Assembly: GCF_002999235.1 (NCBI RefSeq)
Contig: NZ_CP027236.1
Coordinates: forward strand, 1,116,001 to 1,180,000
Direction of reading: 5' to 3'
DNA length: 64,000 bases
DNA from: Actinomyces sp. oral taxon 897
GTDB taxonomy: Bacteria > Actinomycetota > Actinomycetes > Actinomycetales > Actinomycetaceae
Below are positions 52,646-62,092 of the stretch, one piece after another (position 1 is the first letter of the stretch; the number at the start of each line of letters is the position of its first letter). Position numbers and translations under genes: made by a program. Below the pieces are notes generated by a model, which saw nothing but the letters and a program-made list of their open reading frames with translations, was not told the origin of the DNA and searched no databases.

Positions 52646-53971
52646 ATGAGCCAGACAGCACCCTCACCCGCGCCCCTGCGCGTCGTGCTCTACTCCCACG
52701 ACTCCCTGGGGCTGGGGCACCTGAGGCGCAACCTCGCCCTGGCCCACGCCCTGGCCCAGGACCTGCCCGCCCTCAGCGGCCGGGACGTGGCCGGGCTGCT
52801 GGTGCGCGGTCTCACCCCGGGGGTGGACCTGCCCCTGCCGCCGGGCTTTGACTGGCTCACCCTGCCGGGCGTGGCCAAGGGCCCCGGAGGGTATGAGCCC
52901 CGTCACCTAGGGACCGGTACCGCTGACCTGCTGGCCCTGCGCTCGGCCCTGCTGGAGACCGCCCTGACCTGTTTCGGCCCTGACCTGGTCGTCATCGACC
53001 GCCACCCCTACGGGGTGCACCGCGAGCTGCTGGCCCCGCTGCGCCGCCTGAGGCGGGCCCGTCCCTCCTGCCAGGTGGTCCTGGGGCTGCGGGAGGTCCT
53101 CGACTCACCGGGGTGCGTGCAGGCCGAGTGGCACCGCCTGGGCGACACCGGTGAGCTACGCCACCTCATTGACCACGTCTGGGTCTACGGCGACCCCGCG
53201 GTCCACGACCTGCGCCGCAGCGGTGAGGCGCCGACGGCGCTGGCCGACCGGATTACCTACACCGGCTACCTGGCCGCCGGCCGCGCCCGCACCGACCGGC
53301 CCGAGGCCCTGCTCACCACCCGCCCCTACGTGCTGACCACCACCGGCGGCGGCCAGGACGGGGCGGTCCTGGTGCGTGCCGCCCTGGGGGCGAGGATCCC
53401 GCCCGGCCACGCCCACGTCGTCGTGGCCGGCCCCCAGGCCCGGGCCCGTGACCTGGCCGACCTGACGCCCCGGGCGGGGACGCGCCTGCTGCGCTGCCTG
53501 CCCGGCCTGAGCCTGCACATCGCCCAGGCCAGCGCGGTCATCGCCATGGGCGGCTACAACACGGTCAACGAGGTCCTGGCCTCCACCACGCCCGCGCTCA
53601 TCGTCCCCCGGGAGGCCCCCCGCGCCGAGCAGCTCATCCGCGCCCGGGCGCTGGCGGCCAGCGGCGCCGTCGACCTCATGCGGGTGGCCGATCTGAGCCC
53701 CCAGGCCCTGTCGGAGTGGGTCCACCGGGCCGTGGGCCGGCACCGGGACCGCTCCCACCTCAGGCGCGACGGCCTGGCCCGGGTCGCCCGCCTGGCCGCA
53801 GACCTCCTGGCCCCCTCGGCCGGGGCCAGGGGCCCTGGTCCCGCAGGGCCCACTGGCCCCGGGGTGCGCCCCGTCCCGGCCCCCCGTACCCGTCAGGCCC
53901 CCGCCCGGGGGCGCCCTTCCCACCAGCGGCCGGCCGCCCCGGCCACCACCAGCCCCAGGAGCACGTCATGA
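52646..53971 (+). CDS. MurG/GT28-like glycosyltransferase
   Basis: A 441-aa protein with two Rossmann-like halves in the GT-B manner. The N-terminal half opens with VVLYSHDSLGLGHLRRNLALA, a GHLRR acceptor-site loop as in MurG-type enzymes. The C-terminal half contains VLTTTGGGQDGAVLV, IAQASAVIAMGGYNTVNEVLASTTPALIVPRE, the nucleotide-sugar-binding region. The last about 55 residues are a Pro/Arg-rich tail that also covers the coupling region to the next gene (4-bp ATGA overlap). It is the first gene of a six-gene cluster. The sugar donor is unknown; with a UDP-sugar dehydrogenase at the end, a UDP-uronate is possible. Confidence 0.85.
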   Translation: MSQTAPSPAPLRVVLYSHDSLGLGHLRRNLALAHALAQDLPALSGRDVAGLLVRGLTPGVDLPLPPGFDWLTLPGVAKGPGGYEPRHLGTGTADLLALRSALLETALTCFGPDLVVIDRHPYGVHRELLAPLRRLRRARPSCQVVLGLREVLDSPGCVQAEWHRLGDTGELRHLIDHVWVYGDPAVHDLRRSGEAPTALADRITYTGYLAAGRARTDRPEALLTTRPYVLTTTGGGQDGAVLVRAALGARIPPGHAHVVVAGPQARARDLADLTPRAGTRLLRCLPGLSLHIAQASAVIAMGGYNTVNEVLASTTPALIVPREAPRAEQLIRARALAASGAVDLMRVADLSPQALSEWVHRAVGRHRDRSHLRRDGLARVARLAADLLAPSAGARGPGPAGPTGPGVRPVPAPRTRQAPARGRPSHQRPAAPATTSPRSTS

Positions 53972-56481
53972 CCACACCCCACGTCGGCTACGTCCTGAAG
54001 GTCTACCCCCGGTTCTCCGAGACCTTCGTCGTCACCGAGATCCTGGCCCGTGAGGCCCTGGGAGACCGCCTGAGCGTCTACGCCCTGCGCCCCACCACCG
54101 ACTCGCGCTTCCACCCCGAGATCTCCCGGGTCAGGGCCCCCGTGCGCCGGGTGCCCCGCCCCCACCTGCTGGAGAGCCTGTGGACCTGCCTGGGCGCGGG
54201 CCTGGACCAGGAGCCGGTGCGGCAGGCCTTCTGCGAGATCCTGCCGGTGCTGGCCGGCCTGCCGGGTGAGGACGTGGCCCAGGGCGTGGCCCTGGCCCAG
54301 CAGGTGCGCGCCGACGGCGTCACCCACCTGCACGCGCACTTCGCCTCCCTGGCGGGACGCACCGCCTGGATCGCCTCCCGACTGACCGGCGTGCCCTACA
54401 CGGTGACCACCCACGCCAAGGACATCTACCACCGCGACGTGGACCGCACCTGGCTGCGCCGGGTGTGCGGGGACGCCGAGCGGGTCATTGCCATCAGCCG
54501 CTTCAACCGGGACTTCCTGGAGCGGGTCCTGGAGGGCAGCGGCGCCCGCGTGAGCCTGCAGTACAACGCCCTGGAGCTGGACCGCTTCCCCTTCCGCGCC
54601 CGCCCCGCCCCGGGCCCCGACCGGCCGCTGCAGGTCCTGGGGGTGGGCCGGCTCGTGCCCAAGAAGGGGTTCGGGGACCTCGTTGACGCCGCTGCCAGCC
54701 TGCGCCGCCGCGGCGTAGAGGCCCAGGTCACGGTAGCGGGCGAGGGCGAGCTGCGCACCCCCCTCCAGGAGAGGGTGCGCGAGGCGGGCCTGGAGGGGGC
54801 CGTGACCTTCCTGGGCGCCCGCACCCAGGCCGAGGTCCGCGACCTGCTGGAGCGGGCCGACGTCCTCGTGGCCCCCTGCGTGGAGGCCGAGGACGGCAAT
54901 ATCGACGGCCTGCCCACCGTGGTGCTGGAGGCGATGGCCTGCGGCACCCCGGTGGTGGCCACCTCCGTGTCCGGCCTGCCCGAGGTGGTCCAGGACGGTG
55001 TCACGGGGATCCTGCTGGAGCCCGGGGACGTGGGCGCCCTGGCCGACACCCTGGCCGACCTGGCCGCCGGGAGGCGGGACACCGCCGCCCTGGCCAGGCG
55101 CGCTCGCGCCCTCGTGGAGGAGCGCTTCGACTCCCGCCGGCAGGCCCGGCGCCTCTCACGCTGGGAGGGCGGCACCGGCCGGACGCCCCAGCCCGACCCG
55201 GGGCCCGCGCGCCCCGGCTCGGGCTCCCCGGCCCGGCCCGAGGCCCCCACCCACTCGGACGCCCCCACCAGGCCGGACGCCCCCACACGGCCCGAGGCCA
55301 GCCGCACGGACCCCGCTGGTCCCGCCGCGCCCTGCCACACGGCCCCCAGGGCCCTGAGGGTCGCCTACCTCAGCGTGGACCCGGGGGTCCCCGTGTTCGG
55401 TACCAAGGGGGCCTCGGTCCACGTCCAGGAGGTGGTGCGTGAGCTACGCGGACGCGGGCACGAGGTGAGCGTGTACACCACCCGGGCCGGTAGCCGCGTC
55501 CCGGCCGACCTGGAGGACCTGCGCGTGGTCGAGGTGCCCCTGGGCCCCCACCCCGGTACCGCCGCCCGGGAGGCGGCCCAGGCCCGGGCCTCCCGGGAGC
55601 TGGCCGCCCGGGCCGAGGCCGACCACCCCGACCTGGTCTACGAGCGCTACTCCCTGTTCTCCCGGGCCCTGAGCCAGGTCACCGCCACCACGGGGGCCGC
55701 CAGCGTCCTGGAGGTCAACTCCCCCCTGGTGGACGAGCAGCGCACGCACCGGGGGCTGTGCGACGCCGAGGGGGCCCTGGAGGCCCTGCGCGCCCAGGTG
55801 GGGGCGGCTGGCCTCACCCTGTGCGTCTCGGGCCCGGTGGAGGCCTGGGTCCGCGGCCGCTGCCCCACGGGCAGGGTGCGTACCCTGCCCAACGGGGTCA
55901 ATACCGTCCGGATCACCCCCCGGCCGGAGGACCCCGACCAGGTGGTGGTCACCTTCGTGGGCACCCTCAAGCCCTGGCACGGGGTGGAGGACCTGCTGCG
56001 GGCGGCCGCCCTGGCCAGGGAGCCCTGGAGCCTGCGGGTGGTGGGCGACGGGCCCCAGGGCCCGGCCCTTCGCTCCCAGGCGCGCGAGGACGGCCTGGAG
56101 GTGGACTTCCGGGGCGCCGTCGCCCCCGAGCAGGTGCCCGACCACCTGGCGGGGTCGGCCGTCGCGGTCGCCCCCTACCCCGAGCCGACTACCGGGCAGG
56201 GGCACTACTTCTCCCCGCTGAAGGTCTACGAGTACATGGCGGCGGGCCTGCCGGTGGTGGCCTCCGCGGTGGGCCAGCTCCCCGGTGCGCTGGAGGGCTG
56301 CGGCCTGCTGGTCCCGCCCTCGGACCCCCAGGCCCTGGCCGACGCCCTGGACGCCCTGGCCTCCGACCCGCGGCGCCGGCGCGAGCTGGGACAGCGGGCC
56401 CGGCAGGAGGCGGTGGAGCACCACTCGTGGTCCCGGGTGGTCACCCGGGCCCTGGAGCTGGCGGGGGTGGACAGTGCCTGA
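53968..56481 (+). CDS. Fusion of two GT4 glycosyltransferases
   Basis: An 837-aa protein with two complete GT-B/GT4 units. Unit 1 (1-395): KVYPRFSETFVVTEIL, HLHAHFAS, GVGRLVPKKGFGDLV, and EAEDGNIDGLPTVVLEAMACG with the EX7E-type nucleotide-sugar site. A Pro/Thr/Asp-rich linker of about 60 residues with PTRPDAPTRPEA-type repeats follows. Unit 2 (455-837): YLSVDPGVPVFGTKGASVHVQEVVRELRGRGHEV, TFVGTLKPWHGVEDLL, and YFSPLKVYEYMAAGLPVVAS. Two sugar transfers in sequence on one polypeptide are implied. It overlaps both neighbours (4 and 8 bp). Acceptor and donors are not identifiable. Confidence 0.88.
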   Translation: MTTPHVGYVLKVYPRFSETFVVTEILAREALGDRLSVYALRPTTDSRFHPEISRVRAPVRRVPRPHLLESLWTCLGAGLDQEPVRQAFCEILPVLAGLPGEDVAQGVALAQQVRADGVTHLHAHFASLAGRTAWIASRLTGVPYTVTTHAKDIYHRDVDRTWLRRVCGDAERVIAISRFNRDFLERVLEGSGARVSLQYNALELDRFPFRARPAPGPDRPLQVLGVGRLVPKKGFGDLVDAAASLRRRGVEAQVTVAGEGELRTPLQERVREAGLEGAVTFLGARTQAEVRDLLERADVLVAPCVEAEDGNIDGLPTVVLEAMACGTPVVATSVSGLPEVVQDGVTGILLEPGDVGALADTLADLAAGRRDTAALARRARALVEERFDSRRQARRLSRWEGGTGRTPQPDPGPARPGSGSPARPEAPTHSDAPTRPDAPTRPEASRTDPAGPAAPCHTAPRALRVAYLSVDPGVPVFGTKGASVHVQEVVRELRGRGHEVSVYTTRAGSRVPADLEDLRVVEVPLGPHPGTAAREAAQARASRELAARAEADHPDLVYERYSLFSRALSQVTATTGAASVLEVNSPLVDEQRTHRGLCDAEGALEALRAQVGAAGLTLCVSGPVEAWVRGRCPTGRVRTLPNGVNTVRITPRPEDPDQVVVTFVGTLKPWHGVEDLLRAAALAREPWSLRVVGDGPQGPALRSQAREDGLEVDFRGAVAPEQVPDHLAGSAVAVAPYPEPTTGQGHYFSPLKVYEYMAAGLPVVASAVGQLPGALEGCGLLVPPSDPQALADALDALASDPRRRRELGQRARQEAVEHHSWSRVVTRALELAGVDSA

Positions 56482-58264
56482 GAACCGCGGCGCCCTGCGC
56501 AGGAGCCTGCACCTGGTCGCCCCCGACCTGCGCCCCCAGTGGGGCATGGTCCTGGCCGGGGTCCTCGCCCTCATGCTGGAGGTGGGCTTCCGGGTCATGG
56601 AGCCCTGGCCCCTGAAGATCGTCATTGACGCCCTGGTCTCCTCCCTGAAGGGGTCCGGCTCCCCGGGGGCGACGGTCCCCTTCCTGCTGCTGTGCGGACT
56701 GGTCCTGGTGGCAGTCACCGCCCTGCGGGCCCTGTGCAACTACGTGGCCACCATGTGCTTCGCCCTCATTAGCTCACGGGCCGCCGCTCGTCTGCGTGAA
56801 CGTGTCTTCTGCCACGTCCAGGGGCTGTCCCAGCAGTTCCACGCCCGCAACCGCAGCGCCGACACCGTCCAGCGGATCGTCTCCGACGTCGCCCGCCTCC
56901 AGGACGTGGCCATCCAGGCGGGGCTGCCGCTGCTGGCCAACGTGTCCACCCTGGCGGTCATGCTGGGGGTCATGGTCCTCCTCGACCCGGTGCTCGCGGT
57001 GGTCGTGGTGGCCGCCGTCGGCGCCTTCTGGCTCACCTCCCGGGGCGCCGGGGCCCGTATCACCCAGGCATCGCGCCGTACCCGCCAGGGCGAGGGGCGC
57101 CTGGCCGACACCGCCCAGGAGTCGCTCAGCTCCATCGCCGTGGTCCAGTCCTACGGGCTGGAGGACCTCATCGCCCGACGCTTCGCCAGCGCCAACCAGG
57201 TCTCCCTGCGCCAGGGGGTGCGGGCGCTGTGCCTGTCGGCCCGCCTGGAGCGCGGCACCGACGTCATCGTGGGCCTGGCCACCGCCGCGGTCATGGTGGG
57301 CGGGGGCGTGCGGGTCCTCCAGGGCGCCATGTCCCCCGGGGACCTGGTGCTGTTCACCACCTACCTGCGCACCACCATGAAGCCCCTGCGCGACATGGCC
57401 AAGTACACCGGGCGCCTGGCCCGGGCCGGGGCCTGCGGGGAGCGGGTGGCCGACCTGATGGGCCGCACGCCCCAGGTGACCAGCCCCGCCGCCGCCCTGG
57501 TCCCGGCCCGGCTGCACGGACACGTCCGCCTGGAGGACGTGCGCACCGAGTACGACGGCGTGGAGGTCCTCCACGGGGTGAGCCTGAGCGTCTCCCCCGG
57601 CGAGTACGTGGCCGTGGTGGGCCCCTCCGGGGCGGGCAAGTCCACCCTGGTCTCCCTGCTGACCCGGGCCCAGGACCCCGTGGGCGGCACCGTGTCCCTG
57701 GACGGCTACCCGCTCCAGGCCCTGGACCTGGGGCTGCTGCGGGCCAGCGTCTCGGTCCTGCACCAGGAGGCCCTGCTCCTGACCGGCACGGTGGCGGAGA
57801 ACATCCGTATGGGACGTCAGGACGCCACCGACGCGCAGGTGGAGGCGGCGGCCCGGGCCGCTGGCGCCCACGGCTTTATCACGGACCTGCCCCAGGGCTA
57901 TGACACGGTGGTCGGCGAGCGCGGGGGCACCTTGTCCGGGGGGCAGCGCCAGCGGGTCGGCATCGCCCGCGCCCTGCTGCGCTCGGCGCCCGTGGTGGTC
58001 CTGGACGAGGCCACCACCGGGCTGGACCCCCACTCCGCGTCCCTGGTCCTGGACGCCGTGGACCGCCTGGTACGGGGACGGACCACGATCGCCGTGACCC
58101 ACGACGCCGAGGTCGCCGTGCGCGCCACCAGGGTGGTGTGGCTGGAGGAGGGCCGGATCCTCATGGACGGGACCCCGCAGGAGCTGGCCGCGACCTCCCC
58201 TCGTTTCCGTACCTGGCTGGACAGCCGTCGCGCCACCAGCCTGGCCGGCGGAGGCGTGTCATGA
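56474..58264 (+). CDS. MsbA-like ABC exporter of the glycan operon
   Basis: A 596-aa half-transporter expected to act as a homodimer. It has six helices (about 20-320) and an ATPase with Walker A GPSGAGKST, signature LSGGQRQRV, and Walker B VVVLDEATTGLD with the catalytic Glu. It starts at GTG 56474 inside the end of the GT4 fusion gene, overlapping by 8 bp. Encoded between glycosyltransferases and kinases, it likely flips or exports the assembled glycolipid or glycan across the membrane. Drug export is an alternative. Confidence 0.88.
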   Translation: MPENRGALRRSLHLVAPDLRPQWGMVLAGVLALMLEVGFRVMEPWPLKIVIDALVSSLKGSGSPGATVPFLLLCGLVLVAVTALRALCNYVATMCFALISSRAAARLRERVFCHVQGLSQQFHARNRSADTVQRIVSDVARLQDVAIQAGLPLLANVSTLAVMLGVMVLLDPVLAVVVVAAVGAFWLTSRGAGARITQASRRTRQGEGRLADTAQESLSSIAVVQSYGLEDLIARRFASANQVSLRQGVRALCLSARLERGTDVIVGLATAAVMVGGGVRVLQGAMSPGDLVLFTTYLRTTMKPLRDMAKYTGRLARAGACGERVADLMGRTPQVTSPAAALVPARLHGHVRLEDVRTEYDGVEVLHGVSLSVSPGEYVAVVGPSGAGKSTLVSLLTRAQDPVGGTVSLDGYPLQALDLGLLRASVSVLHQEALLLTGTVAENIRMGRQDATDAQVEAAARAAGAHGFITDLPQGYDTVVGERGGTLSGGQRQRVGIARALLRSAPVVVLDEATTGLDPHSASLVLDAVDRLVRGRTTIAVTHDAEVAVRATRVVWLEEGRILMDGTPQELAATSPRFRTWLDSRRATSLAGGGVS

Positions 58265-59565
58265 GCGCGTCCGCCTCACCCCCCAGCGAGGTCGCCGTGC
58301 TGGAGGCCGCCCTGGATCCCGCCTGGCTGACAAAGCGCTGCGGCCGCCCGGTGCGGGCCTCCCGCCTGCGTCTCAAGCCGGGGGTGTCACTGGCCCTGTC
58401 CCTGGTGGACGCCTGCCGGGGCACGCCCGTGGGCTGGGCCCGGTTCCTGTGGCCCCGGGCCCGCAGCCGGGCCAGGTCACTGGCCGCCTGGGCGGGGGCC
58501 CAGGGGCTCGCGGTCCACCAGCGGGACTGGTCCGGGCTGGTCCTCCAGTGGGGCGGCCTGGCCAGCGACCCGGCTCTGGGACGGGTGGTCGCCTCCAGCC
58601 TGGGCCCCTGGGCCGCGGCCCTGCCCGGCCTGGAGGGGCCCGGTGGCACGGGACCGGGCGGGGCGGTCGCTGAGGCGCCGTGCGACCCCCCGGCACAGGG
58701 GGACCCACCGGCGCCGGGGGACCTACCGGGCCGCCGGGGAGCCCCCGGGGCCGAGGGGACCTTCCAGGTCATGCGTCACAACCCCTTGCGGCGTCTGGTG
58801 ATACGAGCAGGTTCCTACGTGGTGCGCCTGAGCGCCCGTCCCACGCCCTGGGGGCCGGCCCCGCTGTCCGAGCTCGCCGCCCTGGTGCCCACCCCGCCCC
58901 CGGTGGAGCTGCCCACCAGCCCCGCCCCCGGGCTGCCCGCCCAGGTCAGGGGTGAGGGCGGGGTCCACGTAGCGGCCCAGGCCCTCACCGGTGACACCGA
59001 CCTGGGGCGCTGCCCCGACCCGGAGGCCACCTACCGGGCCGGGACGCTGCTGGCCCGGCTGCACCGCGCCCGCCCCGTCCCCGGTGGGGCCCTGGAGGCC
59101 GCCCTGGGGCCGGCACCCGACGCCGGGCGCGCCCTGCGGGCCCACGCAGGCGTCCTGGACCACCTGGACCGGACCCTGGCCGGGCGCGCCCGGGCCCTGG
59201 TCGGGCGTCTTCCCCGCTCCCCGGTGGGACCAGGTGTCCTCAGCCACGGTGACGCCTCCCCCGACCAGGTGCTCCTGGAGCGCGCCTCGGGCCTGGTGTG
59301 GCTGACCGACTTCGACCGTCTCTGCCTGGCTGAGCCGGCCACGGACCTGGGCTCCTACCTCTCGCAGGTGGACCCGGAGCTGGGGCAGGCGCTGCTGGAC
59401 GGATACCGCGCCGGCGGAGGGCTCCCGCCCAGTCCCGCCGAGCGCGAGGCGGCCCTGACCCGCAGCCTCGTCCTGCGGGCGGCCGAGCCCCTGCGCGCCG
59501 CCGATCCCGCCTGGCGCCAGGCGCTGTCCGCCACGCTGGAGGACCTGGAGGAGCGCTGCCCATGA
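58261..59565 (+). CDS. APH-fold phosphotransferase 1 of the glycan operon
   Basis: A 434-aa protein of the aminoglycoside-phosphotransferase/choline-kinase fold. The catalytic loop reads LSHGDASPDQVLL, where the usual Asn is Gln, and the metal site WLTDFDRL is present. The N-terminal lobe is divergent, with a disordered Pro/Gly insert at about 120-165. It begins with an ATGA overlap on the ABC gene and ends with one on the second kinase gene. It probably phosphorylates a sugar or lipid-linked intermediate; antibiotic modification seems unlikely in this context. Confidence 0.75.
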   Translation: MSASASPPSEVAVLEAALDPAWLTKRCGRPVRASRLRLKPGVSLALSLVDACRGTPVGWARFLWPRARSRARSLAAWAGAQGLAVHQRDWSGLVLQWGGLASDPALGRVVASSLGPWAAALPGLEGPGGTGPGGAVAEAPCDPPAQGDPPAPGDLPGRRGAPGAEGTFQVMRHNPLRRLVIRAGSYVVRLSARPTPWGPAPLSELAALVPTPPPVELPTSPAPGLPAQVRGEGGVHVAAQALTGDTDLGRCPDPEATYRAGTLLARLHRARPVPGGALEAALGPAPDAGRALRAHAGVLDHLDRTLAGRARALVGRLPRSPVGPGVLSHGDASPDQVLLERASGLVWLTDFDRLCLAEPATDLGSYLSQVDPELGQALLDGYRAGGGLPPSPAEREAALTRSLVLRAAEPLRAADPAWRQALSATLEDLEERCP

Positions 59566-60608
59566 GACCCCTGAACGTGCTGCGCCGCACCGAGGGCGTC
59601 CGCCGGGCCTGGCCCGCGTCCGACGGCGGGCTGACCTTTGAGACCACCGACGCCCGGGGCCGCCTGCGGGCCGGACGGGTCACACCCCGGGGGCAGGTCC
59701 ACCTGGTCCCCTACGCCACCGACCCGGACCTGCCCGCCCTGGGGCCCCGCCCGCAGGGCCGCCTGGTGGTCCACCGGCTCTCCCGCCGCGCGGTCGTGCT
59801 GTCCCCCACCCGGGCCGTGAGGATCCTCAGGCCCGCTCGGGTGGACAGGACCCTGGAGGTGGGGGCCGCCATGGCCGGCCTGTGCACCCGGGCCGGGGCG
59901 CGGGCCGCGGTGGCACGCCCGGCCGGCGGGGGCGCCACCACCCAGCCGCTGCTGGAGGGGCGGAGCCTGCATGACCTGGGTGCGGGGGCGCTGCCCGCCT
60001 GGCAGGCCCTGGCAGGCACCTGGCCCGCCCTGGCCTCCCTGGCCGACTCCCCCCAGGCGCTCTCGCTGCCCCGGCACACCGCCTGGGACGAGGCCCGGGT
60101 GCTGCGCGGCTGGCTCACCCAGGTCCGGCGGCACCGGGCCGTGGGCCCCCTGAAGGCGCTGGAGCGCGCCGTGGAGGCGGCCTGCACCGCCCTGGTCCGG
60201 CAGGACGCGCCGGTGCGGACCACGCCCCAAACGGGTGCCGGGTCCCGGGGCAGGCCGGTGACCGAGGTCCCCAGTCACCGTGACCTGCACGACAAGCAGG
60301 TCCTGTGGGACGGCCGCACCCCGGGCCTGCTGGACCTGGACACGGCCGCCCGCGCGGAGGCCGCCCTGGACGTGGGCAACCTGCTGGCCCACCTTGAGCT
60401 GCGCGCCCTGGCCGGCTCCCTGCCCGCCGAGGCGGCCCGGGCCGCGGCGGGGTACCTGCGCGACGCCGTCGAGCACCTGCCGACCACCCCTGAGCGCACC
60501 GAGGTCTACACGCGCTCCGCCCGCCTCCGGCTGGCCTGCGTGTACGCCTTCCGCCCCGCGGCCGGCCCCTGGCTGGACGCCTGGCTGGACCACGTCCTGG
60601 GCACCTGA
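59562..60608 (+). CDS. APH-fold phosphotransferase 2 of the glycan operon
   Basis: A 348-aa second kinase-fold protein. The catalytic loop SHRDLHDKQVLWDG keeps the Asp but again has Gln for the usual Asn, and the Mg site is LLDLDTAARAEAALDVGNLLAHL. The N-terminal lobe contains VVHRLSRRAVVLSP and VRILRP, giving a plausible ATP-binding sheet. It overlaps kinase 1 by 4 bp. Two different kinases back to back suggest they act together or on successive intermediates. Substrate unknown. Confidence 0.75.
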   Translation: MRPLNVLRRTEGVRRAWPASDGGLTFETTDARGRLRAGRVTPRGQVHLVPYATDPDLPALGPRPQGRLVVHRLSRRAVVLSPTRAVRILRPARVDRTLEVGAAMAGLCTRAGARAAVARPAGGGATTQPLLEGRSLHDLGAGALPAWQALAGTWPALASLADSPQALSLPRHTAWDEARVLRGWLTQVRRHRAVGPLKALERAVEAACTALVRQDAPVRTTPQTGAGSRGRPVTEVPSHRDLHDKQVLWDGRTPGLLDLDTAARAEAALDVGNLLAHLELRALAGSLPAEAARAAAGYLRDAVEHLPTTPERTEVYTRSARLRLACVYAFRPAAGPWLDAWLDHVLGT

Positions 60609-60734
60609 GGGCCCGGACACCCCACGACCCACCCACCGACAACCGACCACCCACCGACCGCCAGATCCGCGCCCCGGCGCGGCAGGACACCCGACCACGG
60701 CGCCCAAGGGCGCCAGAGAGTGATAGGAGCCACC

Positions 60735-62054
60735 ATGAAGATCACCGTCACAGGGTGCGGCTACCTCGGAGCCGTCCACGCCGTCTCCATGGCCGAGCTC
60801 GGCCACGAGGTCCTGGGCATCGAGGCCGACGCGGACAGGGCACGCTCCCTCCAGGAGGGCCGGACGCCCTTCTACGAGCCCGGGATGGACCAGGCCCTGG
60901 GATCCGCCCTGGGGTCGGGCAGACTGCGCTTCACCTCCTGCCCGGACCCCGGCGAGGTGGCCCGGGCCCAGGTGCACTTCCTGTGCGTGGGCACCCCCCA
61001 GTCGGCCCACAGCGGCGCCGCCGATCTGCGGTTCCTGTGGTCGGCGGTGGACCGTCTCCTGGACTGCCTGCCCGCCCCCACCCAGGCCGTGGTGGTCGGC
61101 AAGTCCACCGTCCCGGTGGGGACCGCCGCCGAGGTCGCGCGGCGCCTGGGCCAGGTAGGGGCCACGCTGGTGTGGAACCCCGAGTTCCTGCGGGAGGGGC
61201 ACGCCGTCCACGACACCCTCCACCCCGACAGGATCGTCTACGGGCTGCCGGATGACCCCCGGGCCGCCGAGCACGCCCAGGGGGTCCTGGACGAGGTCTA
61301 CGCCCCCGTCCTGGCCGAGGGCGTGGAGCGGATCACCGCCAACTACGCCACCGCCGAGCTGGTCAAGGTCGCCGCGAACTCCTTCCTGGCCACCAAGATC
61401 TCCTTCATTAACGCCATGGCCGAGATGTGCGAGGCCACCGGCGGGGACGTGACCGTCCTGGCCGAGGCGATCGGCAGGGACGAGCGCATCGGCCGCAGGT
61501 TCCTGGGCGCCGGGGTCGGCTTCGGCGGTGGCTGCCTGCCCAAGGACATCCGCGCCTTCACCACCCGGGCCCGCGAGCTGGGGGTCCAGGACGCGGTGGC
61601 CTTCCTGCACGAGGTGGACCTCATTAACCAGCGCCGCCGGGACCGGGTGGTCTCCCTGGCCCGCAGGCACCTGGGCGGGGACCTGCGGGGACGCCGCGTG
61701 ACCTTCCTGGGGGCCGCCTTCAAGCCTGACAGCGACGACGTGCGCGACTCCCCCGCCCTGGACGTGGCCCGCCGTCTCCAGGAGGCGGGGGCGCTGGTGA
61801 CCGTCTGCGACCCGCGGGCCCTGCCGGTGGTGCGCTGCCAGCACCCCGGGCTGCGTACCGAGGAGGACCCCGCCGCCGCCATGAGCGGGGCGGAGGCCGT
61901 CCTGCTGCTCACCGAGTGGGACGAGTTCACCGGGCTCGACCCGCATGAGGCCGCCACCTGGGTGTCCCGCCCGGTCATGATCGACGGGCGCAACGCCCTG
62001 GATCCCGAGCAGTGGCGCGAGGCCGGGTGGACCTACGCCGGACTGGGGAGGTGA
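60735..62054 (+). CDS. UDP-glucose/GDP-mannose-type dehydrogenase
   Basis: Oxidises a nucleotide sugar at C6 in two NAD-dependent steps, giving the uronic acid. The 439-aa protein has ITVTGCGYLGAVHAVSMAELGHEV, GTPQSAHSGAAD, GKSTVPVGTAAEVA, WNPEFLREGHAVHD, the catalytic Cys267 in GFGGGCLPKD, and GAAFKPDSDDVRDSPA. UDP-glucose is the most common substrate of this type. It follows the kinase genes by 126 bp of CCGACC-rich spacer and has its own AGGAG site, so it may be part of the same transcript. It would supply UDP-glucuronate to the glycosyltransferases upstream. Confidence 0.93.
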   Translation: MKITVTGCGYLGAVHAVSMAELGHEVLGIEADADRARSLQEGRTPFYEPGMDQALGSALGSGRLRFTSCPDPGEVARAQVHFLCVGTPQSAHSGAADLRFLWSAVDRLLDCLPAPTQAVVVGKSTVPVGTAAEVARRLGQVGATLVWNPEFLREGHAVHDTLHPDRIVYGLPDDPRAAEHAQGVLDEVYAPVLAEGVERITANYATAELVKVAANSFLATKISFINAMAEMCEATGGDVTVLAEAIGRDERIGRRFLGAGVGFGGGCLPKDIRAFTTRARELGVQDAVAFLHEVDLINQRRRDRVVSLARRHLGGDLRGRRVTFLGAAFKPDSDDVRDSPALDVARRLQEAGALVTVCDPRALPVVRCQHPGLRTEEDPAAAMSGAEAVLLLTEWDEFTGLDPHEAATWVSRPVMIDGRNALDPEQWREAGWTYAGLGR

Positions 62055-62092
62055 GGGCCGCCGCGGAGGGGGGCAGGCGTCACAATAGGGTC

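Noticed and set aside
58261-60608. Aminoglycoside resistance genes
   Set aside because: Only the kinase fold matches. Position within a glycosyltransferase/exporter operon and divergent substrate regions argue against antibiotic modification.
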